Below, piece by piece: positions 33,417 to 42,596 of a stretch of DNA of 64,000 nucleotides. Below the pieces are notes generated by a model. That model was not told the DNA's origin and made no database searches. It was given only the letters and a program-made list of their open reading frames with translations. Every line of letters begins with the position of its first letter. Position 1 is the stretch's first letter. Made by a program: the position numbers and the translations under genes. This DNA comes from Chitinophaga varians (GTDB taxonomy: Bacteria; Bacteroidota; Bacteroidia; Chitinophagales; Chitinophagaceae), in NCBI RefSeq assembly GCF_012641275.1, contig NZ_JABAIA010000002.1, forward strand, positions 434,001 through 498,000, written 5' to 3'.

Positions 33417-36400
33417 ATGGTAAAACTTGTATTCCTGAAATGGAAAGGGAAGGCTGTTCCCGCCGGCAAACTGCTGCTCACTATGAAATTGACAATCTTT
33501 CTTTTTTTGACCTGTCTGCAGGTGCAGGCGGTATGCCTGGCCCAGGAAACGATCACCCTGCAGGTGAGGGAAACCAGTATCCGGCAGTTCCTGAAAACAC
33601 TGGAGCATCAGACCTCTTACCGGTTTGTTTTCCATGATAAAACACTCCCCGAAAACAGCAAAGTGTCTGTTACCGCTAAGGGCGCCTCGCTTGATGCCGT
33701 GCTGACACAGGCGCTGGCCGGTACCAACCTGGCCTGGTCCCAGCGGGAAGACGGCCTCGTGGTGCTGTATGCCGCAGATGCCAATAATAAACCCGCTGTG
33801 GATATGACAATCCGCGGAAAGGTGCGTGGCATCGATAACCTGCCGCTGCCCGGCGTTACTGTCAGGGCCGTAGGCTCCAATGCCGGCGCGCTCACCGCTG
33901 CCGACGGCAGTTACACCCTGACCGCCCCCGATCAGGTCCGTACCCTGCAATTCTCCCTGGTAGGATATACCACCCGCCAGGTAGACATCAACGGCCGCCA
34001 CGAAATCAATATCACCCTCGAAGAAGATGTAAAGACACTGAACGCGGTAACAGTTACCGGCTATACGAACTATGCCCGCGACAAGTCCACCGCTTCCGCC
34101 GGTATCGTAGGCAGCGATAAAATCACCCAGGTGCCCATGGCCAGCTTCGAACAGATACTACAGGGCCGTGTGCCCGGTATGGTGATATCCGCTGGCTCCG
34201 GTCAGCCGGGGACCGCCGCCACAGTGACTGTCCGCGGCGTAGGCACCATCAACGGCAGCTCTTCCGTGCTGTACGTGATGGACGGCATCCCTATTGAAGC
34301 CGGACAGTTCCAGGGCATCAACCCCGAAGACATTGCTTCCGTAACTGTACTGAAAGACGCTTCGGCCAAAGCATTGTACGGTTCCCGCGGCTCCAACGGC
34401 GTTATCGTGATCACCACCAAAAAAGGCCAGGCAGGCAAACTGTCTTTCTCTTATAAATCACAGTACGGGTTCTCCAATATGACCACGCCGAAGTTCAAAA
34501 TGATGAACTCCGCAGAGCACCTGCAGTTTGAGGAAGAGATAGGACTGGAAACCGGTTCCAATATCGGCCCGGGCTGGGAATTCTCCCCCAGGAACCCTGA
34601 CTACGCCACCAAAACCCCGGAAGAAAAAAGACAGGCCGATCATATACTCGACAGTCTGCGTAATACCAATACCGACTGGCGCAAGATATTCCTGCGCACA
34701 GGCAAGTTCCAGGAGCATCAACTCAGTGCCAGCGGCGGTAATGACAATATCCGCTTTTATAGCTCGCTCAACTATTTCGATCAACAGGGCATCGCGCTGC
34801 GCTCCGGCCTGAAACGCTATAGCCTGAAGAACAATGTGGACTTCAACGCCGGCCGGTTGACCGGTAACGTGAACGTAGGACTGGCCTATTCCGAATCTTC
34901 CTTTATTGAGCGGGAAGCTTCCAGCAGCGGCTCAAATCCGCTGGCAGCCGTTTATTACGCACTGCCTTACGAATATCCCTACCTGCCAGACGGCACGCTG
35001 GTCACCAACTGGAACGACGACGTGTATCCCGTGTATGACCTGCGGGAAGGCAGCAACGCCCTGGAGGCGCTGCTCAACACCAGTAACAAAGACAACCAGC
35101 TGAAAAGCATCATCGGTACCTCGCTGAACTTCACCATCGCCAAAGGGCTTGTGGCTAAGACAAGACTGGGACTGGATTTCAGGGAAACCACCACTGAGCG
35201 TTATGTGAACCCGGATTCTTATTCCGGTTATAAAGTAGATAACGGTGGAAAAGGCAGCTTTGGAGAAGGGACTACCCGTAACTTCACACTGGTCACTACT
35301 TCCGGCCTGACCTATTCCAAAAATATCGCTGACCGTCATGACTTTGAAGTGTCCGGTTATTTTGAATTCACGAAGAACAATTACCGTGCATTCAACTATA
35401 CCGGCTTTGATCTGGATGGCCGCCTGCCGGCCACGCCTGCTGCCATTACGCCAGGTTCGCCTTTTGCGCCGGTAGTAGGCGGCAGCCGTACCCGCAGCGC
35501 ACTGGCTTCCTACATCGCTGTGGGCCGTTATACTTTTGATGAAAAATATACACTTAACGCCTCCTTCCGCTATGATGGCGCTTCTACCGTGCCTCCTTCC
35601 AACAGGTGGCATGGTTTCTATTCCGTGGGCATCGGTTGGGAAGTGAAGAAAGAGAATTTCCTCAAAGACGTGAGTTTTGTGGACAACCTGCGTTTCCGCG
35701 CCAGCTATGGCACTTCCGCTAATCCGTTCTCCACGCTCGGGCCCTTCGCTTATTTCCGCACTTACGGCACCGACCAGTATGCCGGCCGTCCGGCCATTGT
35801 GCCATCACAACCTGGTAACCCGGGCTACGACTGGGAATATGCCAAAGAGCTGAATGTCGGCTTTGACCTGGGCATCTGGAACAACCGTATCCGCGTGGTG
35901 ACAGACGTGTACAATAAAATCACCAACAACCTGTTCATCGAACAGCCGTTGTCCATCACTTCCGGCTTCAGCAGCATGTTCCTCAACTCCGGCGCCATGC
36001 GCAACCGCGGCATCGAGATGGACGTGCAGGCAGACATCATCCGCCGGAAAGATTTCACCTGGAATGTGGGCTTTAACTTCGCTTACAATAAAAACGTGAT
36101 CACCGATCTGGGCGGCGCCAGCGAATTCACACAGGGCGATTCAAAAATTGTGCGGGTGGGCCTGCCTTATGGTTCGCACTACGCGCCTAAATGGGCCGGC
36201 GTAGACCCGCAGACCGGCGATCCGCTGTATTATGACCGTTCCGGCAAAACCACCAGCGATTATAACGAAACCGCGTTGAGCGTAGCGGAATTTGGTACTT
36301 ATATTCCGCCTTTCACCGGCGGCTTCAACACCGGCATTACCTATAAAGGTATTTACCTGAACGCGTTGTTCACTTTTGCAGATAAGACCATGCGTTATCT

Positions 36401-36776
36401 CAACGAAGATTATTATACCGAGAACCCGGCCTTCGGCAGCAGCAACCAATCTATACGCATGTTGTACGACCGGTGGAAGAAACCTGGCGACAACGCCATC
36501 CTGCCCCGTTTCGGCGCCAGGCGCGGTTACTCTTCCCGCGATATCCAGGACGCCTCTTATCTCCGTTTGCGTAATGTGAGCATCGGGTACAACTTCCCGA
36601 AGGCGCTGTTGTCGCAGCTGAAATTTATACAGGGCGTGCAGGTGTTTGCGCAGGCGCAGAACCTCATCACCTGGACCAAATGGAAAAGCTTTGACCCGGA
36701 AAACAACAATGGTGAAGGGCGTTTCGACTATCCCGCTGCGCGGACTTACACCTTCGGCCTGAATGTTAACTTTTAA
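33417..36776 (+). CDS. SusC-type TonB-dependent receptor with STN domain, locus B
   Basis: The 1119-residue outer-membrane receptor has a signal helix preceded by a short basic stretch (MKLTIFLFLTCLQVQA at about 23-38), an STN domain (ETITLQVRETSIRQFLKTL), a carboxypeptidase-regulatory-like domain (IRGKVRGIDNLPLPGVTV), the plug (VLYVMDGIPIEAG, LKDASAKALYGSRGSNGVI) and the barrel ending in GLNVNF. With SusD, cyanophycinase and isoaspartyl peptidase downstream, its likely cargo is cyanophycin fragments or beta-Asp-Arg dipeptides. That cargo is inferred from neighbours. Confidence 0.95.
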   Translation: MVKLVFLKWKGKAVPAGKLLLTMKLTIFLFLTCLQVQAVCLAQETITLQVRETSIRQFLKTLEHQTSYRFVFHDKTLPENSKVSVTAKGASLDAVLTQALAGTNLAWSQREDGLVVLYAADANNKPAVDMTIRGKVRGIDNLPLPGVTVRAVGSNAGALTAADGSYTLTAPDQVRTLQFSLVGYTTRQVDINGRHEINITLEEDVKTLNAVTVTGYTNYARDKSTASAGIVGSDKITQVPMASFEQILQGRVPGMVISAGSGQPGTAATVTVRGVGTINGSSSVLYVMDGIPIEAGQFQGINPEDIASVTVLKDASAKALYGSRGSNGVIVITTKKGQAGKLSFSYKSQYGFSNMTTPKFKMMNSAEHLQFEEEIGLETGSNIGPGWEFSPRNPDYATKTPEEKRQADHILDSLRNTNTDWRKIFLRTGKFQEHQLSASGGNDNIRFYSSLNYFDQQGIALRSGLKRYSLKNNVDFNAGRLTGNVNVGLAYSESSFIEREASSSGSNPLAAVYYALPYEYPYLPDGTLVTNWNDDVYPVYDLREGSNALEALLNTSNKDNQLKSIIGTSLNFTIAKGLVAKTRLGLDFRETTTERYVNPDSYSGYKVDNGGKGSFGEGTTRNFTLVTTSGLTYSKNIADRHDFEVSGYFEFTKNNYRAFNYTGFDLDGRLPATPAAITPGSPFAPVVGGSRTRSALASYIAVGRYTFDEKYTLNASFRYDGASTVPPSNRWHGFYSVGIGWEVKKENFLKDVSFVDNLRFRASYGTSANPFSTLGPFAYFRTYGTDQYAGRPAIVPSQPGNPGYDWEYAKELNVGFDLGIWNNRIRVVTDVYNKITNNLFIEQPLSITSGFSSMFLNSGAMRNRGIEMDVQADIIRRKDFTWNVGFNFAYNKNVITDLGGASEFTQGDSKIVRVGLPYGSHYAPKWAGVDPQTGDPLYYDRSGKTTSDYNETALSVAEFGTYIPPFTGGFNTGITYKGIYLNALFTFADKTMRYLNEDYYTENPAFGSSNQSIRMLYDRWKKPGDNAILPRFGARRGYSSRDIQDASYLRLRNVSIGYNFPKALLSQLKFIQGVQVFAQAQNLITWTKWKSFDPENNNGEGRFDYPAARTYTFGLNVNF

Positions 36777-36788
36777 ATCCTGCTGTTC

Positions 36789-38192
36789 ATGATCCGTTAT
36801 ATTCAACATACTGTTAAATACCTGGCACTGATGCTGCCGGTATGCCTGCTTTCGTGCAACAAACAACTGGACCTGTCGCCCACAGACAATATCATTGATC
36901 CGGGAAGGACTTTTCGCAACGTCGCCGATCTTAATGGCGGCCTGCTGGGCGCTTACTCACGGCTTACCTACAATACCATTTACAACGTATCGCTGGTAAC
37001 AGACGAGTGTACGTTGCCCAGCGAAAACGGTACCGGTGGCGGCGTAGCTTCCTACCGCTGGCAGATAGACCCGGGCAACGGCACCATTACCGCTTCTTTC
37101 AATGAATACTATGTTACGATAGACCGTGCCAACCGTGTGCTGGCCGCGTTGCCACAGGTGCCTGCCAAAGGCGATGAAGTAGCGAAGCGCGACCAATATC
37201 AGGGCGAGCTGCTGGCATTACGGGCGTACTGCCACTTCCAGCTGTTGCAGAGTTACGCGCAGGACTATACGCCCAATGCGCTGGGCGTGCCTTATATGGA
37301 CGTTTCCAAAGTCAGCTCCCCCGCCCGTAATACTTTTGCGGAAGTAATGGCGCGTATTGAAGATGATCTTAAAGCCGCGAAGAAACTGATCCCTGCCTCC
37401 TTTGATGATAATACCCATATCACCCTGGCAGCAGTGTCAGCGATACAGGCACGGGTAGCCCTGTACGAAAAGAAATGGAGCGATGCCGTCACCTATGCCA
37501 CAGAAGCTATCCAGGCCATGCCGCTGGCGGCACGTAACAAGTTCGCCGCCATCTGGAAAGATACCGATGAATCGGAAGTCATCTGGAAACTGAAGCAGAT
37601 GCCCGGTACCGACGATGACCTGATCGGCGGTGTTTATTTCAAAAAGCGTGTAGCCTTATACGTCCCCTCCTTTGAACTGATTAAATTGTTTGACAAAGAC
37701 AATGATGTGCGTTACCCGGCTTATATACAATTTGATGACAGCCGTGGCGCCGGTAAATCCGCTTACCTGGTCAATAAATACACCGGCAGTAGTGGTAACC
37801 CCGGGCTGGCAGACCTGAAGGTGTTCCGTACCGGAGAGATGTACCTGGTCCGTGCAGAGGCCGCGGCGGAGCTGGGCCAGAACGGCGATGCCGCCAATGA
37901 CCTGAACGGTCTGCGTGCCGCCCGTATTGACGGTTATACACCGCAGGTGTTTGCCGATAAAGATGCGCTGATCACTGCCATCTATACAGAACGATTTAAA
38001 GAACTGGCGTTTGAAGGGCATCGTTTGTTTGACTTGAGGAGACGTTCCTTACCTGTAACACGTGAACCGGAAGACGCGGTGAATGCGCTGGGAGCAGTGC
38101 TGCTGAAGCCGGGACAGCGCGGTTATGTGTTCCCGATACCGGACGCCGAAACCAAGGCTAACAGGAACATGGAGCAGAATAAACCTTATTGA
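36789..38192 (+). CDS. SusD-type surface lipoprotein, locus B
   Basis: A 467-residue lipoprotein (CLLSCNKQLDLSPTDN, Cys near residue 23), starting 12 bases after SusC. The SusD helical body is clear: LRAYCHFQLLQSYAQDYTP, FRTGEMYLVRAEAAAELGQ, and the C-terminal segment LIT...YTERFKELAFEGHRLFDLRR. It would form the lid of the SusC channel and bind the locus B substrate. Its TGA stop overlaps the first unit of a GAATTAC heptamer array. Confidence 0.95.
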   Translation: MIRYIQHTVKYLALMLPVCLLSCNKQLDLSPTDNIIDPGRTFRNVADLNGGLLGAYSRLTYNTIYNVSLVTDECTLPSENGTGGGVASYRWQIDPGNGTITASFNEYYVTIDRANRVLAALPQVPAKGDEVAKRDQYQGELLALRAYCHFQLLQSYAQDYTPNALGVPYMDVSKVSSPARNTFAEVMARIEDDLKAAKKLIPASFDDNTHITLAAVSAIQARVALYEKKWSDAVTYATEAIQAMPLAARNKFAAIWKDTDESEVIWKLKQMPGTDDDLIGGVYFKKRVALYVPSFELIKLFDKDNDVRYPAYIQFDDSRGAGKSAYLVNKYTGSSGNPGLADLKVFRTGEMYLVRAEAAAELGQNGDAANDLNGLRAARIDGYTPQVFADKDALITAIYTERFKELAFEGHRLFDLRRRSLPVTREPEDAVNALGAVLLKPGQRGYVFPIPDAETKANRNMEQNKPY

Positions 38193-38267
38193 ATTACGAA
38201 TTACGAATTACGAATTACGAATTACGAATTACGAATTACGAATTACGAATTACGAATTACGAATTAC
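38191..38267. repeat. GAATTAC heptamer tandem array, 11 copies, after SusD of locus B
   Basis: Eleven perfect contiguous GAATTAC units plus a partial GAATT. The GA of the first unit is part of the SusD stop codon. A second, shorter array of the same unit follows SusD of locus C (47764-47791). Confidence 0.95.
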
Positions 38268-38305
38268 GAATTTGAGGTATCCACAAAATGTAAAACGATC
38301 AGTAA

Positions 38306-39346
38306 ATGAACGGAATAAAGATAATGGGCCTGTTAACGATAACGGCTATATGTTTTAGTGCTTGTGACGGGGGGGACAAAGCTCCTAAGACGATTCCCGG
38401 CCGTCCGGCTTCTATTGGTATTGTGGGTGATACGGCCGATGTGATTAAACCGGTAACGGGAGGCGTGGCGCTGATAGGTGGCGGCGGCAATGTGGACGGC
38501 GCTTTCCGCTGGATGATAGCCCGCAGCGGCGGTGGCGATGTGGTAGTGCTTACTGCCTCTGCGAACGCCGGTTATAACGTGGACATCGATTCATTGGGCA
38601 AGGTGAATTCCGTCGAAACGCTTAATATCACCAGCCGGGAACTGGCGAATAATGATACGGTAGCACGTATTATCCGGAATGCGGAAATGTTGTTTATCGC
38701 CGGTGGCGACCAGTCCCGTTATATGAACAACTGGAGAGGCACTAAGACAGCGGAGGCCATCAACTATCTGCTGACAGAGAAAAAGGCGCCGGTAGGCGGT
38801 ACCAGCGCCGGTTGCGCTGTGCTCAGCGGGCTGTACTACAGCGGCGAAGGTGGTAGTGCGGTGTCTGACAGCGTGCTGGCCAATCCATACGATACGCTGG
38901 TAAAAGTGTATAACAATGATTTCCTGCATGCACCTTATCTGTCCGGCGTAATCAGCGACCAGCATTATGTGAAACGCGGCCGGCAGGGCAGGCATGTAAC
39001 TTTTATGAGCCGTATTATCACAGATTATGGTATTTTCCCGATGGGTATTGCGCCGGACGAGAAGACGGCCGTTTGCATTGACGAGCATGGCGTGGCAACG
39101 GTTTTTGGGGTGAGCAAAGCATATTTTATCCAGGCGGATAGCCTCAAAAAACCTGAACTTTGTGTGAAAGGACAGCCTTTACAATGGAATTGTAACGGAC
39201 AGGCCCTTAAAGTATATGAAATACCTGCTTCCGCGACCGGCAATGGCCGTTTCCCGTTGTCTGCCGGTGATACCACGGCGCCGGCCGGCGGCACCTGGTA
39301 CTGGTGGTGGGTGGAAAATGGGGTACTGAAAACCAGGCAGATTTGA
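38306..39346 (+). CDS. Exported cyanophycinase (serine peptidase family S51), lipoprotein
   Basis: A 346-residue lipoprotein (ITAICFSACDGGD, Cys20), so anchored to a membrane and probably exposed. Cyanophycinase cuts the beta-Asp backbone of arginyl-polyaspartate, releasing beta-Asp-Arg dipeptides. The nucleophile Ser167 lies in GGTSAGCAVLSG. Gln136 in AGGDQSRY and the run DQHYVKRGRQGR (Asp218, Gln219, His220, Arg224, Arg226, Arg229) reproduce the spacing of the substrate-pocket residues I remember for CphB (Gln101; Asp172, Gln173, Arg178, Arg180, Arg183). That supports true cyanophycin specificity rather than a generic S51 dipeptidase. The isoaspartyl peptidase gene follows directly. Confidence 0.9.
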   Translation: MNGIKIMGLLTITAICFSACDGGDKAPKTIPGRPASIGIVGDTADVIKPVTGGVALIGGGGNVDGAFRWMIARSGGGDVVVLTASANAGYNVDIDSLGKVNSVETLNITSRELANNDTVARIIRNAEMLFIAGGDQSRYMNNWRGTKTAEAINYLLTEKKAPVGGTSAGCAVLSGLYYSGEGGSAVSDSVLANPYDTLVKVYNNDFLHAPYLSGVISDQHYVKRGRQGRHVTFMSRIITDYGIFPMGIAPDEKTAVCIDEHGVATVFGVSKAYFIQADSLKKPELCVKGQPLQWNCNGQALKVYEIPASATGNGRFPLSAGDTTAPAGGTWYWWWVENGVLKTRQI

Positions 39347-39370
39347 TGATTTTATAAAATGACACTTTAC

Positions 39371-40408
39371 ATGAAAAGAGGTTTTTGCTATTTGTTACTG
39401 GCCTGTTGCCTGATGATGTCCCGAAATATGGCGTCAGCGCAGAAAAAAGTAGGACAGTATGTACTGGTGATCCATGGCGGCGCAGGCACTATCCTGAAAA
39501 AGAACATGTCGCCTGAGATGGAGGAAGCTTATAAAGCATCGCTGAAGCGGGCGCTGGAGAAGGGTTATGGCGTATTGCAATCCGGCGGCAGTAGTCTCGA
39601 TGCGGTAGAGGCCACCGTACGGGTACTGGAGGACGATTCTCTTTTTAACGCCGGAAAAGGGGCGGTCTTCACCCACGACGGCCGTAACGAACTGGATGCG
39701 GCCATCATGAACGGCAAAACCAGGGCGGCGGGCGCCGTAGCTGGTGTGACAGTGATCAGGAACCCTGTCAGTGCTGCCCGTGCAGTGATGGAAAAATCTG
39801 AACATGTGATGATGATCGGCCCCGGAGCAGAGAAGTTCGCCAAAGAAGCCGGACTGGAAATTGTGGACCCTTCCTACTTCCGTACTGAGTCCCGCTGGAA
39901 AGGCCTGCAAAAAGCGTTGAAAGAAGACTCGCTTGCTTCGGCCAAATCCAACGCCTATACGAATCCCGCGAAGCTGGGCATTATCAACAAGGATAATAAA
40001 TTCGGCACGGTGGGCGCTGTAGCGCTGGACAAACAGGGAAACCTGGCCGCCGCTACTTCCACTGGTGGTATGACCAACAAAAAATACGGCCGTGTGGGTG
40101 ATTCGCCGATCATTGGCGCCGGCACTTATGCGAATAATAATACCGTAGCCGTGTCCTGCACCGGCTGGGGCGAGTATTACATCCGCAACGTGGTGGCCTA
40201 CGACCTTTCTGCGCTGATGGAATATAAAGGGTTGTCTGTGCAGGATGCCGGTAAAACCGTTATCAAAAAAGTGGGCGATATGGGCGGCGATGGCGGCCTC
40301 ATTGCGCTGGACAAAAACGGTAATATGGCCATGCCTTTTAACACGGAAGGCATGTACAGGGGAGCTGTCACCAAAGACGGGAAGATTGAAATTTATATTT
40401 ATAAATAA
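39371..40408 (+). CDS. Exported isoaspartyl peptidase/L-asparaginase (Ntn hydrolase, family T2)
   Basis: Plant-type asparaginase of 345 residues from ATG 39371 (MKRGFCYLLLACCLMM, signal peptide ending SAQ); ATG 39359 is an alternative. These enzymes cleave themselves at an internal Thr that becomes the nucleophile: here Thr213 in KFGTVGAVALDKQGN. Supporting motifs are VIHGGAGT, FNAGKGAVFT, GRNELDAAIM, TSTGGMTNK, RVGDSPIIGAGTYAN and SCTGWGEYYIR. It hydrolyses beta-aspartyl (isoaspartyl) peptide bonds, so it would convert beta-Asp-Arg from the neighbouring cyanophycinase into Asp and Arg in the periplasm. Last gene of locus B. Confidence 0.93.
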   Translation: MKRGFCYLLLACCLMMSRNMASAQKKVGQYVLVIHGGAGTILKKNMSPEMEEAYKASLKRALEKGYGVLQSGGSSLDAVEATVRVLEDDSLFNAGKGAVFTHDGRNELDAAIMNGKTRAAGAVAGVTVIRNPVSAARAVMEKSEHVMMIGPGAEKFAKEAGLEIVDPSYFRTESRWKGLQKALKEDSLASAKSNAYTNPAKLGIINKDNKFGTVGAVALDKQGNLAAATSTGGMTNKKYGRVGDSPIIGAGTYANNNTVAVSCTGWGEYYIRNVVAYDLSALMEYKGLSVQDAGKTVIKKVGDMGGDGGLIALDKNGNMAMPFNTEGMYRGAVTKDGKIEIYIYK

Positions 40409-40439
40409 CAGTTTGTCCTAAGATATATCCGATTTTCAG

Positions 40440-40467
40440 GGGCTGGCCGATCAGGCCGGCCCTTTTG
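40440..40467 (+). terminator. Terminator of locus B
   Basis: Nine-base arms GGGCTGGCC / GGCCGGCCC with one G-T wobble around a five-base loop, then TTTTGTTTTT. Confidence 0.88.
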
Positions 40468-40683
40468 TTTTTAACGCCGCATGCAGGAACGGGAAAATGC
40501 ATGCTGCTTGTTATACCTGAGGAATTGCTTTCTGCGGGCGGCTGACAGCTGGTTGTCTCCCTGAAAATAGCTTGTTAATCCAGTATCAGTATCCGCTAAA
40601 TTTCAGGTATTGTGGATAACCGGACTGGGCTACCTTACCAATACCATCTTTGTTGAGGGAATGCGATTCACAATTATTTGCAG

Positions 40684-41241
40684 ATGCAGGATCTGTTAGA
40701 GAAAATATACAGGGACAATGACCAACTAGCCTTTCGCCAGCTGTTTTTGCAGTACAGCGAACGGCTGATTGTTTTTGCTGCATCGTTGCTGCCTTCCCGT
40801 GAAGAAGCAGAAGAAGCCGTGTCCGATGTATTTGTGAAGATATGGCAGAACCGCGCCTCGCTGCCTGCGGTGCGTAACCTCAATACCTACCTGTACACTG
40901 CTGTCCGTAATACTGCTTACAACTACCGCACCAGCGCCGGCAGGATGCCGGAGATACTGACAGGTGAGCATATCCAGGTGGCTGTTAATGCCATGGCTGC
41001 CTCCCCGGAGGATATGCTGATCAGCAAGGAAAACCTGCGGAAGATAGAATCAGCCATCAACCTGTTGCCCGCCCGCTGTAAACTCATCTTCCGCCTTGTA
41101 AAGGAAGATGGCCTCAAATACCGTGAGGTGGCGGAAATCCTGGAAGTGTCGATCAACACGGTGAACACCCAGATGGCCATCGCCCTGAAAAAATTGGGTG
41201 AGGTGATCGATATCCGTCAGCATTTCGGCTGGATGGAATAA
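40684..41241 (+). CDS. ECF sigma factor, locus C
   Basis: The first ATG in frame is 40684 (MQDLLEKIYRDND), giving 185 residues. Region 2 includes AEEAVSDVFVKIWQNRASL and NLNTYLYTAVRNTAYNY; region 4 is LPARCKLIFRLVKEDGLKYREVAEILEVSINTVNTQM. It precedes the FecR gene by 87 bases and should be specific to locus C. It diverges clearly in sequence from the other three sigma factors here, as expected for separate circuits. Confidence 0.94.
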   Translation: MQDLLEKIYRDNDQLAFRQLFLQYSERLIVFAASLLPSREEAEEAVSDVFVKIWQNRASLPAVRNLNTYLYTAVRNTAYNYRTSAGRMPEILTGEHIQVAVNAMAASPEDMLISKENLRKIESAINLLPARCKLIFRLVKEDGLKYREVAEILEVSINTVNTQMAIALKKLGEVIDIRQHFGWME

Positions 41242-41328
41242 AAAAAAATAAAAAAATTTCTCCCGCGCTTCATAGTATTTCTCCAAAATACTGTCTTATC
41301 TGTTACACCACCGTAACATGTCAATTTA

Positions 41329-42417
41329 ATGGAACAACATGAAAGGCTTTGGGAACTGATAGCTAAACGGACGGCAGGCATTTTGTCGGCCGCAGAGGAG
41401 ATGGAGCTGGAAGTCCTGCTGGAAGCCACCCCTGAGGTGGCCCGGCAACAGGAGCTGTTGGACAAAATATCCCTGCAAAGTACGGGCAAGCCTACACTCG
41501 AAAGGAAGGAAATGCTGCTGGACCGCATCATGGGTGACATCGTCGCTGCTGAAAATAAGGAAACACCACCGGTGCCGGAGATGACGGACGACAATATGCA
41601 GGTGTCACGCCGCCGCTGGCGGGCGATAGCCGTTGCCGCTTTCCTGGCGTTGCTGCTGGGCGCCGCCACCATGACGTACCTGCGTACCGCCACTTCCCCC
41701 GCGGTGGTGTGGAGCACTGTGCAAACACGGCCCGGCTCCAAAACACGCATCACCCTTCCGGACGGCACGCTGGTCATGCTCAACGCCGGCAGCACCTTGT
41801 CTTATCCCAGTAATTTCGCCAAATCCGGACGGGAAGTGAAGCTCATCGGGGAAGGTTATTTTGATGTGACCAAAATGGCCAGCTATCCGTTTGTCATCCA
41901 CACTAATACGGTTGATATAAAAGTATTGGGCACCACTTTCAATGTAAGGGCCTACACAGATGAATCACATACGGAAACAGCCCTCATCAGCGGCGCGGTG
42001 GAAGTGACCGTGAAAGATGCAGGCAAACAACATATCACGTTAAGCCCGCGGCAGAAATTACTGGTGGCCAACGTCATCACGGACACTGTGGCGAAACCCG
42101 CGCCGGCAGCCCGGACGGACGACCAGAAACCATTGATCGTACTGGAAAGCATTGAAAAGGAACATACCGGTAGCCTGATAGCGGAAACGGCCTGGGTGGA
42201 AAACAGATTTGTATACCGTAATGAGCATTTTTCACAACTGATAAAAAGAATGGAAAGATGGTATGGCATTACAATAGAATGTCATGACCAGGCATTGTTA
42301 CAGACCTCCTTTACCGGTAACGTACAGGGTGAATCGCTGGACCAGCTGCTGGGCATGTTAAAACAGACCAAACAATTCGATTATAACGTCACCGCAGGAA
42401 AAGTCATTATTCATTAA
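41329..42417 (+). CDS. FecR-type anti-sigma factor, locus C
   Basis: A 362-residue protein with a cytoplasmic N-terminus, a membrane helix at about 103-120 (AIAVAAFLALLLGAATM), the FecR domain (ITLPDGTLVMLNAGSTLSYP, EGYFDV, IKVLGTTFNVRAYT) and a C-terminal DUF4974-like domain (FSQLIKRMERWYGITIE). The cytoplasmic part starts MEQHERLWELIAKRTAG, typical of this family. Confidence 0.94.
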   Translation: MEQHERLWELIAKRTAGILSAAEEMELEVLLEATPEVARQQELLDKISLQSTGKPTLERKEMLLDRIMGDIVAAENKETPPVPEMTDDNMQVSRRRWRAIAVAAFLALLLGAATMTYLRTATSPAVVWSTVQTRPGSKTRITLPDGTLVMLNAGSTLSYPSNFAKSGREVKLIGEGYFDVTKMASYPFVIHTNTVDIKVLGTTFNVRAYTDESHTETALISGAVEVTVKDAGKQHITLSPRQKLLVANVITDTVAKPAPAARTDDQKPLIVLESIEKEHTGSLIAETAWVENRFVYRNEHFSQLIKRMERWYGITIECHDQALLQTSFTGNVQGESLDQLLGMLKQTKQFDYNVTAGKVIIH

Positions 42418-42494
42418 TCAAAGTCTAAATCGCTAGTTATGAAAGTACTGTCAGGCTTTACCTGATAACCACCTGTAACATCTTTATTAAAAAA

Positions 42495-42522
42495 AACGGG
42501 AAATGCGCGCACATTCCCCGTT
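42495..42522. other. Stem-loop in the FecR-SusC gap, locus C
   Basis: AACGGGAAATG (42495-42505) and CATTCCCCGTT (42512-42522) pair over 11 bases with one mismatch around a six-base loop. It lies 74 bases before the SusC ATG. Confidence 0.6.
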
Positions 42523-42596
42523 GTCAAGCATGAGGAGACCTTTTACGTTCGAAGGTTTCAGGGACTCCTATTGTATCAACTCAACAAATCCAAGGT

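Noticed and set aside
38191..38267. CRISPR array
   Set aside because: Units are 7 bases long and contiguous, with no spacers, and no cas genes are near.
38125..38358. Small open frame containing ELRITNY repeats
   Set aside because: It only translates the GAATTAC DNA repeat in an alternative frame and overlaps the SusD and cyanophycinase genes.
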